Source of the DNA: Amycolatopsis endophytica
GTDB lineage: Bacteria > Actinomycetota > Actinomycetes > Mycobacteriales > Pseudonocardiaceae
Direction of reading: 5' to 3'
Length of the DNA stretch: 64,000 bases
Assembly (NCBI RefSeq): GCF_013410405.1
Contig: NZ_JACCFK010000001.1
Location: 4,898,001 to 4,962,000 of the forward strand
Shown here: in pieces, positions 1 to 6,522 of the stretch
Position numbering within the stretch: the stretch's first letter is position 1
Layout: each line of letters opens with the position of its first letter
Made by a program: the position numbers and the translations under genes
The notes under the pieces: model-generated
What the model was told of the DNA's origin: nothing
The model's input: only the letters and a program-made list of their open reading frames with translations
The model's database searches: none

Positions 1-414
1 GCGGACGAAGAGGCTGGAGCATGCGGCGTGGTACTCGTCCCGCGCGCCCGCGACCGCCTGGTAGGTGAGGTAAGTGATCCCGTCGGTGATGGGCACGGCC
101 CGTTCGGCGCGCAGCCGGTGGCGCGGCCAGGTGAGGTTCGGCGCCCAGCGTTCGAGCGCTTCCCGGCGGGTCAGTGGGCCCTCCGGGAGCAGCACCCGTG
201 CGTTGACCGCCATGATCCGGTCGTAGACGTCCGCGGCGCGGCCGCGCAGGGTGGCCTCCCACGCCTGCTGTTCCAGATCGAGGGGCCCGCCGAGATCGGC
301 GCTCACGGGACCGGGGCGGGGCACGGGCAAGTCGGTGAACCTCGGGGAGCGGCGCGCGGGAACACCAGGATCGTCGTCCGCGCGGTCCGCGACGGGGAAG
401 CCGTGCAGCGGCAT
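1..414 (-). CDS. NTF2-like (SnoaL/DUF4440-type) protein, 3' part cut by window edge
   Basis: The minus strand stays open from ATG at 414 to the window edge with strongly GC3-biased codons. The part after residue 37 reads like the small cone-shaped NTF2/SnoaL fold used by polyketide cyclases and ketosteroid isomerase-like proteins: an acidic helix (LEQQAWEATLRGRAADVY), then LTRREALERWAPNLTW, then a strand with RAVPITDGITYLTYQAV. Ligand and role cannot be told. A GTG at 306 is an alternative start; neither start has a clear Shine-Dalgarno sequence. The extra 36 residues are Pro/Arg-rich. The C-terminus lies outside the window. Confidence 0.55.
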   Translation of the reverse strand, partial: MPLHGFPVADRADDDPGVPARRSPRFTDLPVPRPGPVSADLGGPLDLEQQAWEATLRGRAADVYDRIMAVNARVLLPEGPLTRREALERWAPNLTWPRHRLRAERAVPITDGITYLTYQAVAGARDEYHAACSSLFVR

Positions 415-525
415 CGTCAGGTGATCGTCAGGTTGGGGCGGGCTTCCGCCGCGAAGGAGCCGCGTCGGTGGCGCTGGTGCGCGGCGAGGCACCGGAGAGT
501 CCGGTTCTGCCCCGCTCGACGCCGG

Positions 526-783
526 TCAGCCGCAGGTCACCTCGTCGCGGGGCAGGGTACCCGCCACCAGGAAACTGGTCGTCGTGTTGAGCGCGCACGC
601 GTTGCCGCCGACCACGTAGGCGCCGTGACCGCTGCCCTCGAGGCTCACCAGCCGCGACCGGTCGCCGACCTTCTCGTCGATCAGCTCGCCGCCGCGGTGC
701 GGGGTGGCCGGATTGTGCCGGTTCTGCACCACCAGCACGTTCGCCGGTCCCTCGTCCTCGACCGGGACCGGCGGCTCGGCCGG
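526..783 (-). pseudogene. C-terminal remnant of a TAP-like secreted alpha/beta hydrolase
   Basis: About 85 codons ending in TGA at 526 match the C-terminal domain of actinobacterial tripeptidyl-aminopeptidase-like alpha/beta hydrolases: ANVLVVQNRHNPATP (normally ...Q..DPATP with the catalytic Asp; here Asn-Pro, so the acid looks lost), then SGHGAYVVGGNACAL with the catalytic His, then a terminal Cys. The N-terminal catalytic Ser region and signal peptide are absent. The frame stays open upstream, but the sequence there is no longer hydrolase-like; it belongs to another remnant on the opposite strand. I read this as a decayed 3' end. Confidence 0.55.
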
Positions 784-786
784 GGC

Positions 787-1055
787 GTCATCGAGGTGGC
801 CGCCAGCGCGTACGGGCTCAAGCGCGTCCACTTCGTCGCCGAGCGCGGCGGCGAACACGTGCTGCGCCCGCACCACCGTTCGCGGGAAGGACGGCGGGCA
901 CGGTTCGCCCAGCGCTTCCCCCGCACCAGCGCCGCGGCCGGCGCGGTCGCCCTCGCCATTCTCCTGGCCGCGCTGCCCGTCACCCTCCTGCACGGCATCG
1001 AGACCGTCATCCGGAGCCCGGTGATCGCCGAACAGATCGGCGCGTCCGGCTCCTC
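787..1055 (+). pseudogene. fragment of an actinobacterial single-TM membrane protein
   Basis: On the plus strand about 85 codons look coding although no start lies nearby: VIEVAASAYGLKRVHFVAER, a basic stretch, then one hydrophobic segment AGAVALAILLAALPVTLLH. The arrangement (short soluble strand, basic linker, TM helix, then a VAEQIG-like end) resembles membrane proteins of unknown function common in actinomycetes. It begins within a few bases of where the opposite-strand hydrolase remnant stops being recognisable. This suggests a recombination or deletion junction. Function unknown. Confidence 0.35.
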
Positions 1056-1096
1056 GGCTCCGTCGCCCAGCGGCCGAGCCACCGGGCTCCGGCGCG

Positions 1097-1351
1097 CTAC
1101 TGGACCCGGGGTGGCCGCCGCCGTCGGCGGTGACGTTGCCGCAGGGCGTCGAACACCCCGGCGAGACCCCGGCGGCGGGACACGAACACGATGCGCTCCC
1201 CGCCCGCCCGCCGGTCGGCGCGGAACCGGGCGAGCTGCGCGACGAACTCGTCGGGATCGCCACCGAAGTCCGGGTGATGCGCGCGGACCAGCCGGCGGTA
1301 GGCCGCCTTGTCCGCGGCCGTCCAGTCCCGGCCGGTACCGTCCTCGTCCAT
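1097..1351 (-). CDS. small J-domain (DnaJ-like) protein
   Basis: An 84-residue protein. Residues 8-40 form a short J-domain-like core, WTAADKAAYRRLVRAHHPDF, with the His-Pro-Asp tripeptide that J-proteins use to stimulate DnaK ATPase, followed by GGDPDEFVAQLARFR. The tail is very basic (RQRHRRRRRPPRV). It lacks the G/F linker, zinc and substrate domains of DnaJ, so it could only be a minimal DnaK co-chaperone or nucleic-acid-associated J-protein. Start ATG 1351 was chosen because the homology-like part begins there. HPD is visible; a chaperone role is inferred. Confidence 0.6.
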   Translation of the reverse strand: MDEDGTGRDWTAADKAAYRRLVRAHHPDFGGDPDEFVAQLARFRADRRAGGERIVFVSRRRGLAGVFDALRQRHRRRRRPPRVQ

Positions 1352-1509
1352 GCCATCCTCGCGGTTCGGCGCTGCTTTCCCCACATCGTAGAGGTGGGCG
1401 GCCCCGTGACGGGCATCACCGGAATCCGCCCGTGACAACCGATCGGCCCCGCGGGTCCTCACCCGAGAGTGGCGCACACGAGGTGCGCCCGCCGGAGGAG
1501 GGATGCAGG

Positions 1510-1698
1510 ATGTCACTCGGGGACAAGATCGGGACCACGGCCGAGAACCTCACGGGCAAGGCCAAGGAGGCCGCGGGTGCGGCCACCGGGGACGAGCGGC
1601 TGCGCGGTGAGGGCAAGGCCGACCAGGCCAAGGCCGGGATCAAGGAGGCGGTGCGCGACGCCGCCGACACGATCAAGGGTGCCCTGAACAAGGACTGA
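1510..1698 (+). CDS. CsbD family general stress protein
   Basis: A 62-residue hydrophilic protein with the CsbD layout: N-terminal DKIGTTAENLTGKAKEAAGA, a GDERLRGEGKADQAKA centre and a C-terminal amphipathic helix ending DTIKGALNKD. CsbD proteins are abundant general-stress proteins of unknown biochemical role, usually under stress sigma factors. A GGAGGAGGG ribosome site precedes the ATG. It lies directly upstream of an ECF sigma factor and an Asp23 envelope-stress cluster, which fits a stress setting. Confidence 0.9.
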   Translation: MSLGDKIGTTAENLTGKAKEAAGAATGDERLRGEGKADQAKAGIKEAVRDAADTIKGALNKD

Positions 1699-1811
1699 CC
1701 GGTGGCGGCCGGGCCGGGGATGCCGTCCGGGTGAACACCGTCACCCGGTCCGGCCGTGACGAATCGGGCGCAGCCGTGTCGGTAGGGCATGGGACGAGGA
1801 AGGACGGCGGG

Positions 1812-2384
1812 ATGAGCACGCCCGTACCTGCCGATGCGCCGTCACCGCCGCTGGACGACACGACCCTGGTCGCGCGCGCCCGCGACGGTGACGTGCGCTC
1901 GTACGAGGAGCTGGTGCGCCGCTACCAGGCACCGATGTTCCGGCTCGCGGTGCGGATGCTGAGCAGGCAGGCCGACGCCGAGGACGTGGTGCAGGAGGTG
2001 TTCCTGACCGCGTGGCGGCGGCTGGCACAGCTGCAGGAGGACGCCGCGTTCGTGGGCTGGCTCTACCGCGCCACGACCAACCGGTGCCTCAACGCGCTGC
2101 GTGCCCGCAAACCGGTCGCCGAACTGCAACCGGACCAGCACGAGTCGCCGGGCTCGGCGGGACGTCCCGAGCGGGCGGCCGAGACCTCCGCGCAGATGCG
2201 GGCACTGACGGCCGCGTTGCGGGAGCTGACGCCCGAGCAGCGGGCGTGCTGGCTGCTGCGCGAAGTGCACGGCCGGTCCTACGACGAGATCGCGGAGGCG
2301 ATCGGCACGACCACGACGGCGGTGCGCGGGCGCATCAGCCGTGCCCGAGTGCAACTGGCGGAGGTGATGGCGCCATGGCGGTGA
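1812..2384 (+). CDS. ECF-type RNA polymerase sigma factor
   Basis: A 190-residue sigma-70 family protein with only regions 2 and 4. Region 2 has SYEELVRRYQAPMFRLAVRM and the core-binding DAEDVVQEVFLTAWRR; region 4 carries the helix-turn-helix SYDEIAEAIGTTTTAVRGRI and ends SRARVQLAEVM. ATG 1812 is preferred over in-frame upstream codons because it has a purine-rich AGGAAGGACGGCGGG leader. The last ten bases overlap the next gene, so sigma and partner are translationally coupled, as usual for sigma/anti-sigma pairs. Its target promoters are not obvious; the Asp23 genes downstream are the natural candidates. Confidence 0.93.
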   Translation: MSTPVPADAPSPPLDDTTLVARARDGDVRSYEELVRRYQAPMFRLAVRMLSRQADAEDVVQEVFLTAWRRLAQLQEDAAFVGWLYRATTNRCLNALRARKPVAELQPDQHESPGSAGRPERAAETSAQMRALTAALRELTPEQRACWLLREVHGRSYDEIAEAIGTTTTAVRGRISRARVQLAEVMAPWR

Positions 2385-2923
2385 ACCCGGCCACGCAGGA
2401 CTACGCGTTGCCGTGCGGGCGTGACGTGGACCGGCTGTGGGAGCGGCTGGACTCCTTCGGCGACGACCCGCACGAGCGCGACTGCCCGCACTGCCGCGCC
2501 GCGCACGGCAGCCTGCGGGTGCTCCAGGAAGCCACCACCGAACTGGCGCACGACACGAGCGCGCCGTCGCGGGACCTGACCAGCCGCATCATGTCCGCCG
2601 TGCGTGCCGACGTCCGGCGGCGCGAGCTGCTGCCGTTGCCCACGGCCGAGCCGGGCGAGGCCCGCATCAGTGAACAGGTCGTGGCCGCGGTCCTGCGCTT
2701 CGCCGCCGACACCGTCCCCGGTGTGCGTGCGCGCCACTGCCGGGTCACCGCCCGGCCCGGCGCCGCGATCGAGGTCGAGATGGACCTCGCCGTGGCCTAC
2801 CCCGGCACGTCCGGGACGGCACTGGACCTGGTCCGGGAACGCGTCCACGCCGCCGCCGGCGCGCGGATCGGCGTCGAGCTGACCCGGCTCGACCTCACCG
2901 TCACCGACCTCTATGACGCCTGA
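2375..2923 (+). CDS. ZAS-type anti-sigma factor fused to an Asp23-like domain
   Basis: A 182-residue protein starting inside the sigma gene. Residues 10-45 hold a zinc-binding anti-sigma signature: an upstream Cys and then HERDCPHC, the H-x3-C-x2-C of ZAS proteins such as RsrA and ChrR. Residues about 90-180 read ISEQVVAAVLRFAADTVPGV, an IEVEMDLAVAYP strand and a final TRLDLTVTDLYDA, the pattern of Asp23/Gls24 domains. No transmembrane helix is visible, so it would be cytoplasmic. Inferred role: it holds the ECF sigma factor and senses envelope or Asp23 state through its second domain. The call is firm for ZAS and good for Asp23-like; the combined function is inference. Confidence 0.78.
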   Translation: MAVNPATQDYALPCGRDVDRLWERLDSFGDDPHERDCPHCRAAHGSLRVLQEATTELAHDTSAPSRDLTSRIMSAVRADVRRRELLPLPTAEPGEARISEQVVAAVLRFAADTVPGVRARHCRVTARPGAAIEVEMDLAVAYPGTSGTALDLVRERVHAAAGARIGVELTRLDLTVTDLYDA

Positions 2924-2968
2924 GAAGATCGACCGGGCACCGGCTGCAGTTCAGGGGAGACCAGCGCA

Positions 2969-3385
2969 GTGATCACGATCGACCTCGGCGATGCCGCGGA
3001 GCCCACAGCGGAGGCCGTCATCGCCGCCCCGGTCATCGCCGCGATCGCCGCGCACGCGGCGGTCGCCGTGCCGGGCGTCGTCCGCACCCAGCCCGGGCTG
3101 CGCGGGCTGGCCACTTCGGTCGCCCGCGCCGCGCGGCAACGGATCCAGGGCCTGACGCCCGCTCCCGCGGACGGGGTGCGCGTGCTGGCCGCGGACCCGG
3201 ACGAGGGCCGCGCTGGAGTGCGGGTGGAGGTCGGCGTCGTCCTGTCCGGGCAGGACCAGGCGGCCGCGGTCGCCCAGGCCGTGCAGCGCGCGGTCACCCG
3301 TGCCGTGGAGGCCGCCACGAGCGGTCCCGTCGCGTCGGTGTCGGTCACCATCCTCGACGTCGAGACCCCGGAGGTGCGGCGATGA
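2969..3385 (+). CDS. Asp23/Gls24 family envelope stress protein (divergent)
   Basis: A 138-residue protein starting GTG after an AGGGGAGA site. It opens with an acidic strand and an Ala-rich helix EAVIAAPVIAAIAAHAAVAV followed by PGVVRTQPGLRG, then VRVEVGVVLSGQDQAAAVAQ and a C-terminal SVSVTILDVET strand. This is the Asp23 order: helix with V-PGV, central beta-hairpin, helix, last beta-strand. Asp23 proteins are cytoplasmic and cluster under the membrane via AmaP-type anchors. It follows the anti-sigma fusion by 45 nt and overlaps the next gene at ATGA. Confidence 0.75.
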   Translation: MITIDLGDAAEPTAEAVIAAPVIAAIAAHAAVAVPGVVRTQPGLRGLATSVARAARQRIQGLTPAPADGVRVLAADPDEGRAGVRVEVGVVLSGQDQAAAVAQAVQRAVTRAVEAATSGPVASVSVTILDVETPEVRR

Positions 3386-3696
3386 TCACCACGCGCCGCG
3401 AACTGGCGCAGGAGGTACTCGCCGCACTGCGGACGGTGCCGGGGCTGCGCCCGGCCGCGCCGGTCCTGCGCCCGGCGGCCCGGTTGTCCTTCGATCTCGA
3501 CCTCCTCGCCATCGACGTGGACGACGACGTCGTCGAGATCCGGCTCGTCGCGCTCACCCTGCCGCTGCCCCCGCTGCTGCGGCGGGCGGTGGCGGCGCTG
3601 CGGCCGGTGCTGGAGGGCACCCGCTGGGCGGACGCACGGCTGCGGCTGCTGGTGACCGGCCTCGACGCCGCCGCGTTCCCGGCCGGTGCCGAGTGA
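3382..3696 (+). CDS. small Asp23-cluster protein of unknown function
   Basis: A 104-residue soluble protein overlapping its upstream neighbour by ATGA. It starts with a helix (RRELAQEVLAALRTVPGLRP) that mimics the helix plus V-PG-L start of Asp23 domains, then two strands rich in Leu/Val/Asp (LSFDLDLLAIDVDDDVVEIR) and a second helix. The typical final strand is recognisable only as LRLLVTGLDAAAF. I take it for a degenerate Asp23 relative or a dedicated partner of the cluster; it has no catalytic-looking motif. Its place between Asp23 paralogues supports a role in the same assembly. Confidence 0.6.
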   Translation: MITTRRELAQEVLAALRTVPGLRPAAPVLRPAARLSFDLDLLAIDVDDDVVEIRLVALTLPLPPLLRRAVAALRPVLEGTRWADARLRLLVTGLDAAAFPAGAE

Positions 3697-3826
3697 CCTG
3701 GACCACCCGATCGGGTGCGTGACCTTTTCCCCGCGACCGGGTCTTTCTGGTGTGGACGGAGCGCACGAGGTGCGAAACCGTTCCGGACAGCAGAAAATGA
3801 TGCGACCGACGCGAGGAGAGACAGTC

Positions 3827-4294
3827 ATGACCAACGCCACCACCGCGAAGCCGGCCGGATCGTCCGGCGGGGACGTCGAGAAGACCGGCACCGGCGCGCT
3901 GGTCACCAAACAGGGCACCACCACGATCGCCGACACCGTGGTGCAGAAGATCGCCGGACTGGCCACCCGCGAGGTGTCCGGCGTGCACGACCTGGGCGGC
4001 GGCGCGGCGCGGGCGTTCAGCGCGCTGCGCGAGCGGATTCCGGGCGCGACCGCGAGCGCCGGGCAGGGCGTCTCGGTCGAGGTGGGGGAGAAGCAGGCCG
4101 CGGTCGACCTGCAGCTGCTCGTCGAGTACGGCGTGTCCATCGCGGACCTGTCGCGCTCGGTGCGGCGCAACGTGATCACGGCGGTGGAGACGATGACCGG
4201 GCTGGAGGTCGTCGAGGTCAACATCAATGTGACCGACGTGCACATCCCCGGCGACGACAGTGATGCCCCGGCCGAGTCCGGCCGCGTGCAGTGA
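3827..4294 (+). CDS. Asp23/Gls24 family envelope stress response protein
   Basis: A 155-residue protein with the clearest Asp23 domain of the cluster: GTTTIADTVVQKIAGLATRE then VSGVHDLGG, a central VSVEVGEKQAAVDLQLLVEY strand pair, GVSIADLSRSVRRNVITAVE and the closing VVEVNINVTDVHIPGDD. The N-terminal 30 residues are low-complexity Thr/Gly/Ala and probably disordered. ATG 3827 follows GCGAGGAGAGA. About 130 nt separate it from the previous gene, so it may have its own promoter. It ends in a GTGA overlap with the next gene. It probably forms the main Asp23-like layer at the membrane (family inference). Confidence 0.88.
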   Translation: MTNATTAKPAGSSGGDVEKTGTGALVTKQGTTTIADTVVQKIAGLATREVSGVHDLGGGAARAFSALRERIPGATASAGQGVSVEVGEKQAAVDLQLLVEYGVSIADLSRSVRRNVITAVETMTGLEVVEVNINVTDVHIPGDDSDAPAESGRVQ

Positions 4295-4584
4295 CCGCGG
4301 GCGTCGAGATCGACGCCGGCCGCATCGCCACCGCTGTGCAGGCCTGCCCGCTCGTGGCGGGCCTGCACAGCGGACGGCTCGGCGAGATCGCCACCTACCT
4401 GCCCGGCCGCCGCGTGCCCGGCGTCCGGATCCGGCCGGAGGAGATCACCGTCGGGGTCATCGGCCGTTACCCCGCCCCGGTCACCGATATCGGACGCGAG
4501 GTTCGCGCCGCGGTCGGGCCGGTGGGCCGGGCGGTCCACGTCTGGATCGGCGACATCACCGCGGACGGCCCACGACCGGCGTGA
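4291..4584 (+). CDS. Asp23-cluster protein, probably truncated Asp23-like domain
   Basis: A 97-residue protein coupled to the preceding Asp23 gene by a GTGA overlap. It shows GRIATAVQACPLVAGLHSGR, an Asp23-like first helix ending in V-x-G-L, then EITVGVIGRYPAPVTDIGRE and a last strand VHVWIGDITADG. The three-element pattern follows Asp23 domains but is shorter and less conserved. No signal peptide or TM segment. Similar short companions occur in actinobacterial Asp23 operons; a separate function is not known to me. Confidence 0.62.
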   Translation: MTAGVEIDAGRIATAVQACPLVAGLHSGRLGEIATYLPGRRVPGVRIRPEEITVGVIGRYPAPVTDIGREVRAAVGPVGRAVHVWIGDITADGPRPA

Positions 4585-4612
4585 GCCCACGCAACGAAGG
4601 AAGGCGATTTTC

Positions 4613-4789
4613 GTGTCCACCACTCACATCGGCCTGCTGACCGGCCTCGTGCTCGGCCTGGCGGCCGCGTTCGGCGGGTTCGGCGCGTTCCTCGCCGTGC
4701 TCGTCCTCGGCGCACTCGGCCTGGGCGTAGGCCGCTACCTCGACGGCAAGCTCGACTTGTCGCAGTTGACCCGCCGCGACCGCGGCTAG
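4613..4789 (+). CDS. DUF2273-like small membrane protein
   Basis: A 58-residue protein starting GTG. It is almost entirely two hydrophobic helices with Gly-rich faces: HIGLLTGLVLGLAAAFGG and AFLAVLVLGALGLGVGRY, then a short cytoplasmic tail LDGKLDLSQLTRRDRG. DUF2273 proteins of this size commonly accompany Asp23 genes and are thought to be membrane anchors or partners for Asp23 assemblies. The start follows GAAGGAAGG, though with a rather long AT-rich gap. Copy A of a dispersed repeat begins four bases after the stop. Confidence 0.75.
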   Translation: MSTTHIGLLTGLVLGLAAAFGGFGAFLAVLVLGALGLGVGRYLDGKLDLSQLTRRDRG

Positions 4790-4792
4790 AAA

Positions 4793-4977
4793 GCTGTTCC
4801 GTAACGATTTGCGTGGCGGTGCGGGCGGCGGAACCTGAGGCGGCCCCTGGCTGTGGGATCGCCTCCTCATGAACGCCAGTTCACCACGTCGGCGCTGTCC
4901 TCGCCAGGAACCACCTCAGAACCTGCGGCGGTGCCGGTTGACGGCCCACCGCAAGCGGCTCCGCCGCTGAGGAAAAC
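4793..4977. repeat. dispersed intergenic repeat, copy A
   Basis: Bases 4793-4915 match 40096-40219, and 4925-4977 match 40283-40335. In the last ~109 nt of the first block I count six mismatches. The shared core runs from GCGTGGCGGTGCGGG to CGCCAGGAACCACC. The second block contains AGCGGCTCCGCCGCT, a perfect 6-bp stem with a 3-nt loop. Copy A links the two blocks with only 9 nt (TCAGAACCT). It splits the Asp23 operon between DUF2273 and the next Asp23 gene. It has no transposase and no convincing ORF, so it is a REP/MITE-like or regulatory repeat. Confidence 0.8.
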
Positions 4978-4993
4978 AACCCAAGGGGGTGCC

Positions 4994-5383
4994 ATGACCA
5001 CCACGACCCAGCCGGCGCCGCCGGACGTCGGCGACCGTGGCCTGACCACCGTCGCCGCACGCGCGGTCGAGCGGATCGCCGCCGAGGCGGTCACCGAGGT
5101 CGACGGCGTGGGTGGCGCCGCGGGCCGGGTGCTCGGCATTGCGACCGGTGGCGAGGACTTCGACCGCTCCGCGAAGGTCACCGCCACGGTCGCCCACCAC
5201 CGGGTGACGCTCACCGTGCGCCTGTCGGTCGTCTATCCGAACCCGGTCGCGGCCACCACCGAATCCGCGCGCCGCCATCTGAGGCGCCGGGTGGAGGAGT
5301 TGACCGGGATGCCCGTCACCAGCGTCGACATCACCGTCACCGCGCTGCACAGCGACACCGTCACCACGAGGAGGGTGCAGTGA
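4994..5383 (+). CDS. Asp23/Gls24 family envelope stress response protein
   Basis: A 129-residue protein. The Asp23 domain is complete: RGLTTVAARAVERIAAEAVT followed by EVDGVGGAAGRVLG, then AKVTATVAHHRVTLTVRLSV, a helix ATTESARRHLRRRVEELTG and the terminal strand VTSVDITVTALHSD. ATG 4994 is fixed by the AAGGGGGT site just upstream; longer readings would run back into the repeat element. Its stop overlaps the next start (GTGA), beginning a three-gene coupled set Asp23-membrane protein-AmaP. Confidence 0.88.
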   Translation: MTTTTQPAPPDVGDRGLTTVAARAVERIAAEAVTEVDGVGGAAGRVLGIATGGEDFDRSAKVTATVAHHRVTLTVRLSVVYPNPVAATTESARRHLRRRVEELTGMPVTSVDITVTALHSDTVTTRRVQ

Positions 5384-5913
5384 AACGCCGCCCCCGCCGC
5401 AGCCTTCCCGCGGCTCTGACCGCCCTGGTGCTGCTCGCCGCCTCGGTGGTCGTGGCCGCGTCGGCGATCCAGACGCTGCTGCGCGAGAAGCCCTGGATCA
5501 GCTACGACAGCGCCGCCCGCACCCTGCACGGTCTGCAGTGGACGGAGCTGCCACTGGCGATCGCCGGTGGCGTGGTCGCGGCGCTGGGCCTGGTCCTGGT
5601 GCTGGCCGCGGTCCTGCCCGGCGCGCTCACCATCCTGCCCCTGCGGGCCGGCACCGACGATGTGGACGCGGGCGCGTCCCGGCGCAGCTACCGCAGCACA
5701 CTCCGGGCCGCGGTATCCACTGTGGACGGTGTCGCGTCGGCGAAACTCAAGCTGCGCAAGCGCAGGGTGTCCGCCCGCGTGCGAACCGACCGCACCAGGC
5801 CCGACGGCCTCGGCGACGCGGTGCGGTCCGCGCTGACCGACCGGATCGAGCAGATCCAGCCCGCCGCGACGCCGAAGGTCAAGGTCGTGGTCAAGGCCCC
5901 GAGGAGCCGATGA
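5380..5913 (+). CDS. DUF6286-type membrane protein of the Asp23 cluster
   Basis: A 177-residue protein with a basic N-terminus and two membrane segments, about residues 10-28 (AALTALVLLAASVVVAAS) and 60-85 (LAIAGGVVAALGLVLVLAAV). A soluble C-terminal domain follows, YRSTLRAAVSTVDGVASAKL then VKVVVKAPRSR, which itself has the helix/V-DGV/strand rhythm of Asp23. That suggests a membrane-tethered Asp23-like domain. It is coupled on both sides by GTGA and ATGATG overlaps. The DUF name is from memory of the family and moderately sure. Confidence 0.72.
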   Translation: MKRRPRRSLPAALTALVLLAASVVVAASAIQTLLREKPWISYDSAARTLHGLQWTELPLAIAGGVVAALGLVLVLAAVLPGALTILPLRAGTDDVDAGASRRSYRSTLRAAVSTVDGVASAKLKLRKRRVSARVRTDRTRPDGLGDAVRSALTDRIEQIQPAATPKVKVVVKAPRSR

Positions 5914-6488
5914 TGCCCAGCCTCAACCGTCCCGCCCGTCTCAACCGTGGCCTGCTCGTCGTGACCGGCTTGGTCCTGCTCGCCGCCGGAGCCTTCACGC
6001 TGGCCACGCACTTCCGCGCGCTGACCGTGCTCGACCCCGACGCCACGCTGGTGCCCGGCACGGCCGCGCCACCCACCTGGGTCTTCTACGTCATCGCCGC
6101 GGGCGCGATCGTCGTCGGCCTGCTCGCGCTGCGCTGGCTGCTCGCCCAGCTGGCGCACAAACCCAGGTCCCGCACGTGGCGTCTGGAATCCGACCCCGAC
6201 ACCGGCCGCACCGAACTGCCCGCCGGGGTCGCGGTCGCCCCGCTCACCGACGAGATCCGCGGCTATCCCGGCGTCCACCACGTGGACGCGACGCTGGCCG
6301 GCGGGCGGGACGACGCCGCACTCGCGCTCGTGGTCACCGCCGAACAGGACGCCGACATCGCCACTCTGCGTGAGGAGATCACCGCGACGGCACTGCCCCG
6401 GCTGCGTCAGGCGCTCGATCTGGACACCCTGCCCACCACCCTCGAAGTCCGGTTCAGCACCGCGGGCGGTGCGCGCACGGTGCGCTGA
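5910..6488 (+). CDS. AmaP-like alkaline shock membrane anchor protein
   Basis: A 192-residue protein with two transmembrane segments: residues 12-30 (GLLVVTGLVLLAAGAFTLA) and 52-75 (WVFYVIAAGAIVVGLLALRW). The soluble C-terminal part contains VAVAPLTDEIRGYPGVHHVD and ALALVVTAEQDADIATLREE. This matches AmaP, which anchors Asp23 to the membrane in Staphylococcus; family length is typically 180-200. Two adjacent ATGs are possible (5910 or 5913 frame-mate); 5910 overlaps the preceding TGA. Confidence 0.8.
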   Translation: MMPSLNRPARLNRGLLVVTGLVLLAAGAFTLATHFRALTVLDPDATLVPGTAAPPTWVFYVIAAGAIVVGLLALRWLLAQLAHKPRSRTWRLESDPDTGRTELPAGVAVAPLTDEIRGYPGVHHVDATLAGGRDDAALALVVTAEQDADIATLREEITATALPRLRQALDLDTLPTTLEVRFSTAGGARTVR

Positions 6489-6522
6489 CCGGGCTTCCGC
6501 CCGTGTCCAGGAGAGGAGCCCG

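Noticed and set aside
28..1698. A 556-codon open frame on the plus strand across the first 1.7 kb
   Set aside because: It runs through three unrelated sequences and only its last 62 codons (CsbD) and a middle fragment look coding. Long chance frames are normal at this GC content.
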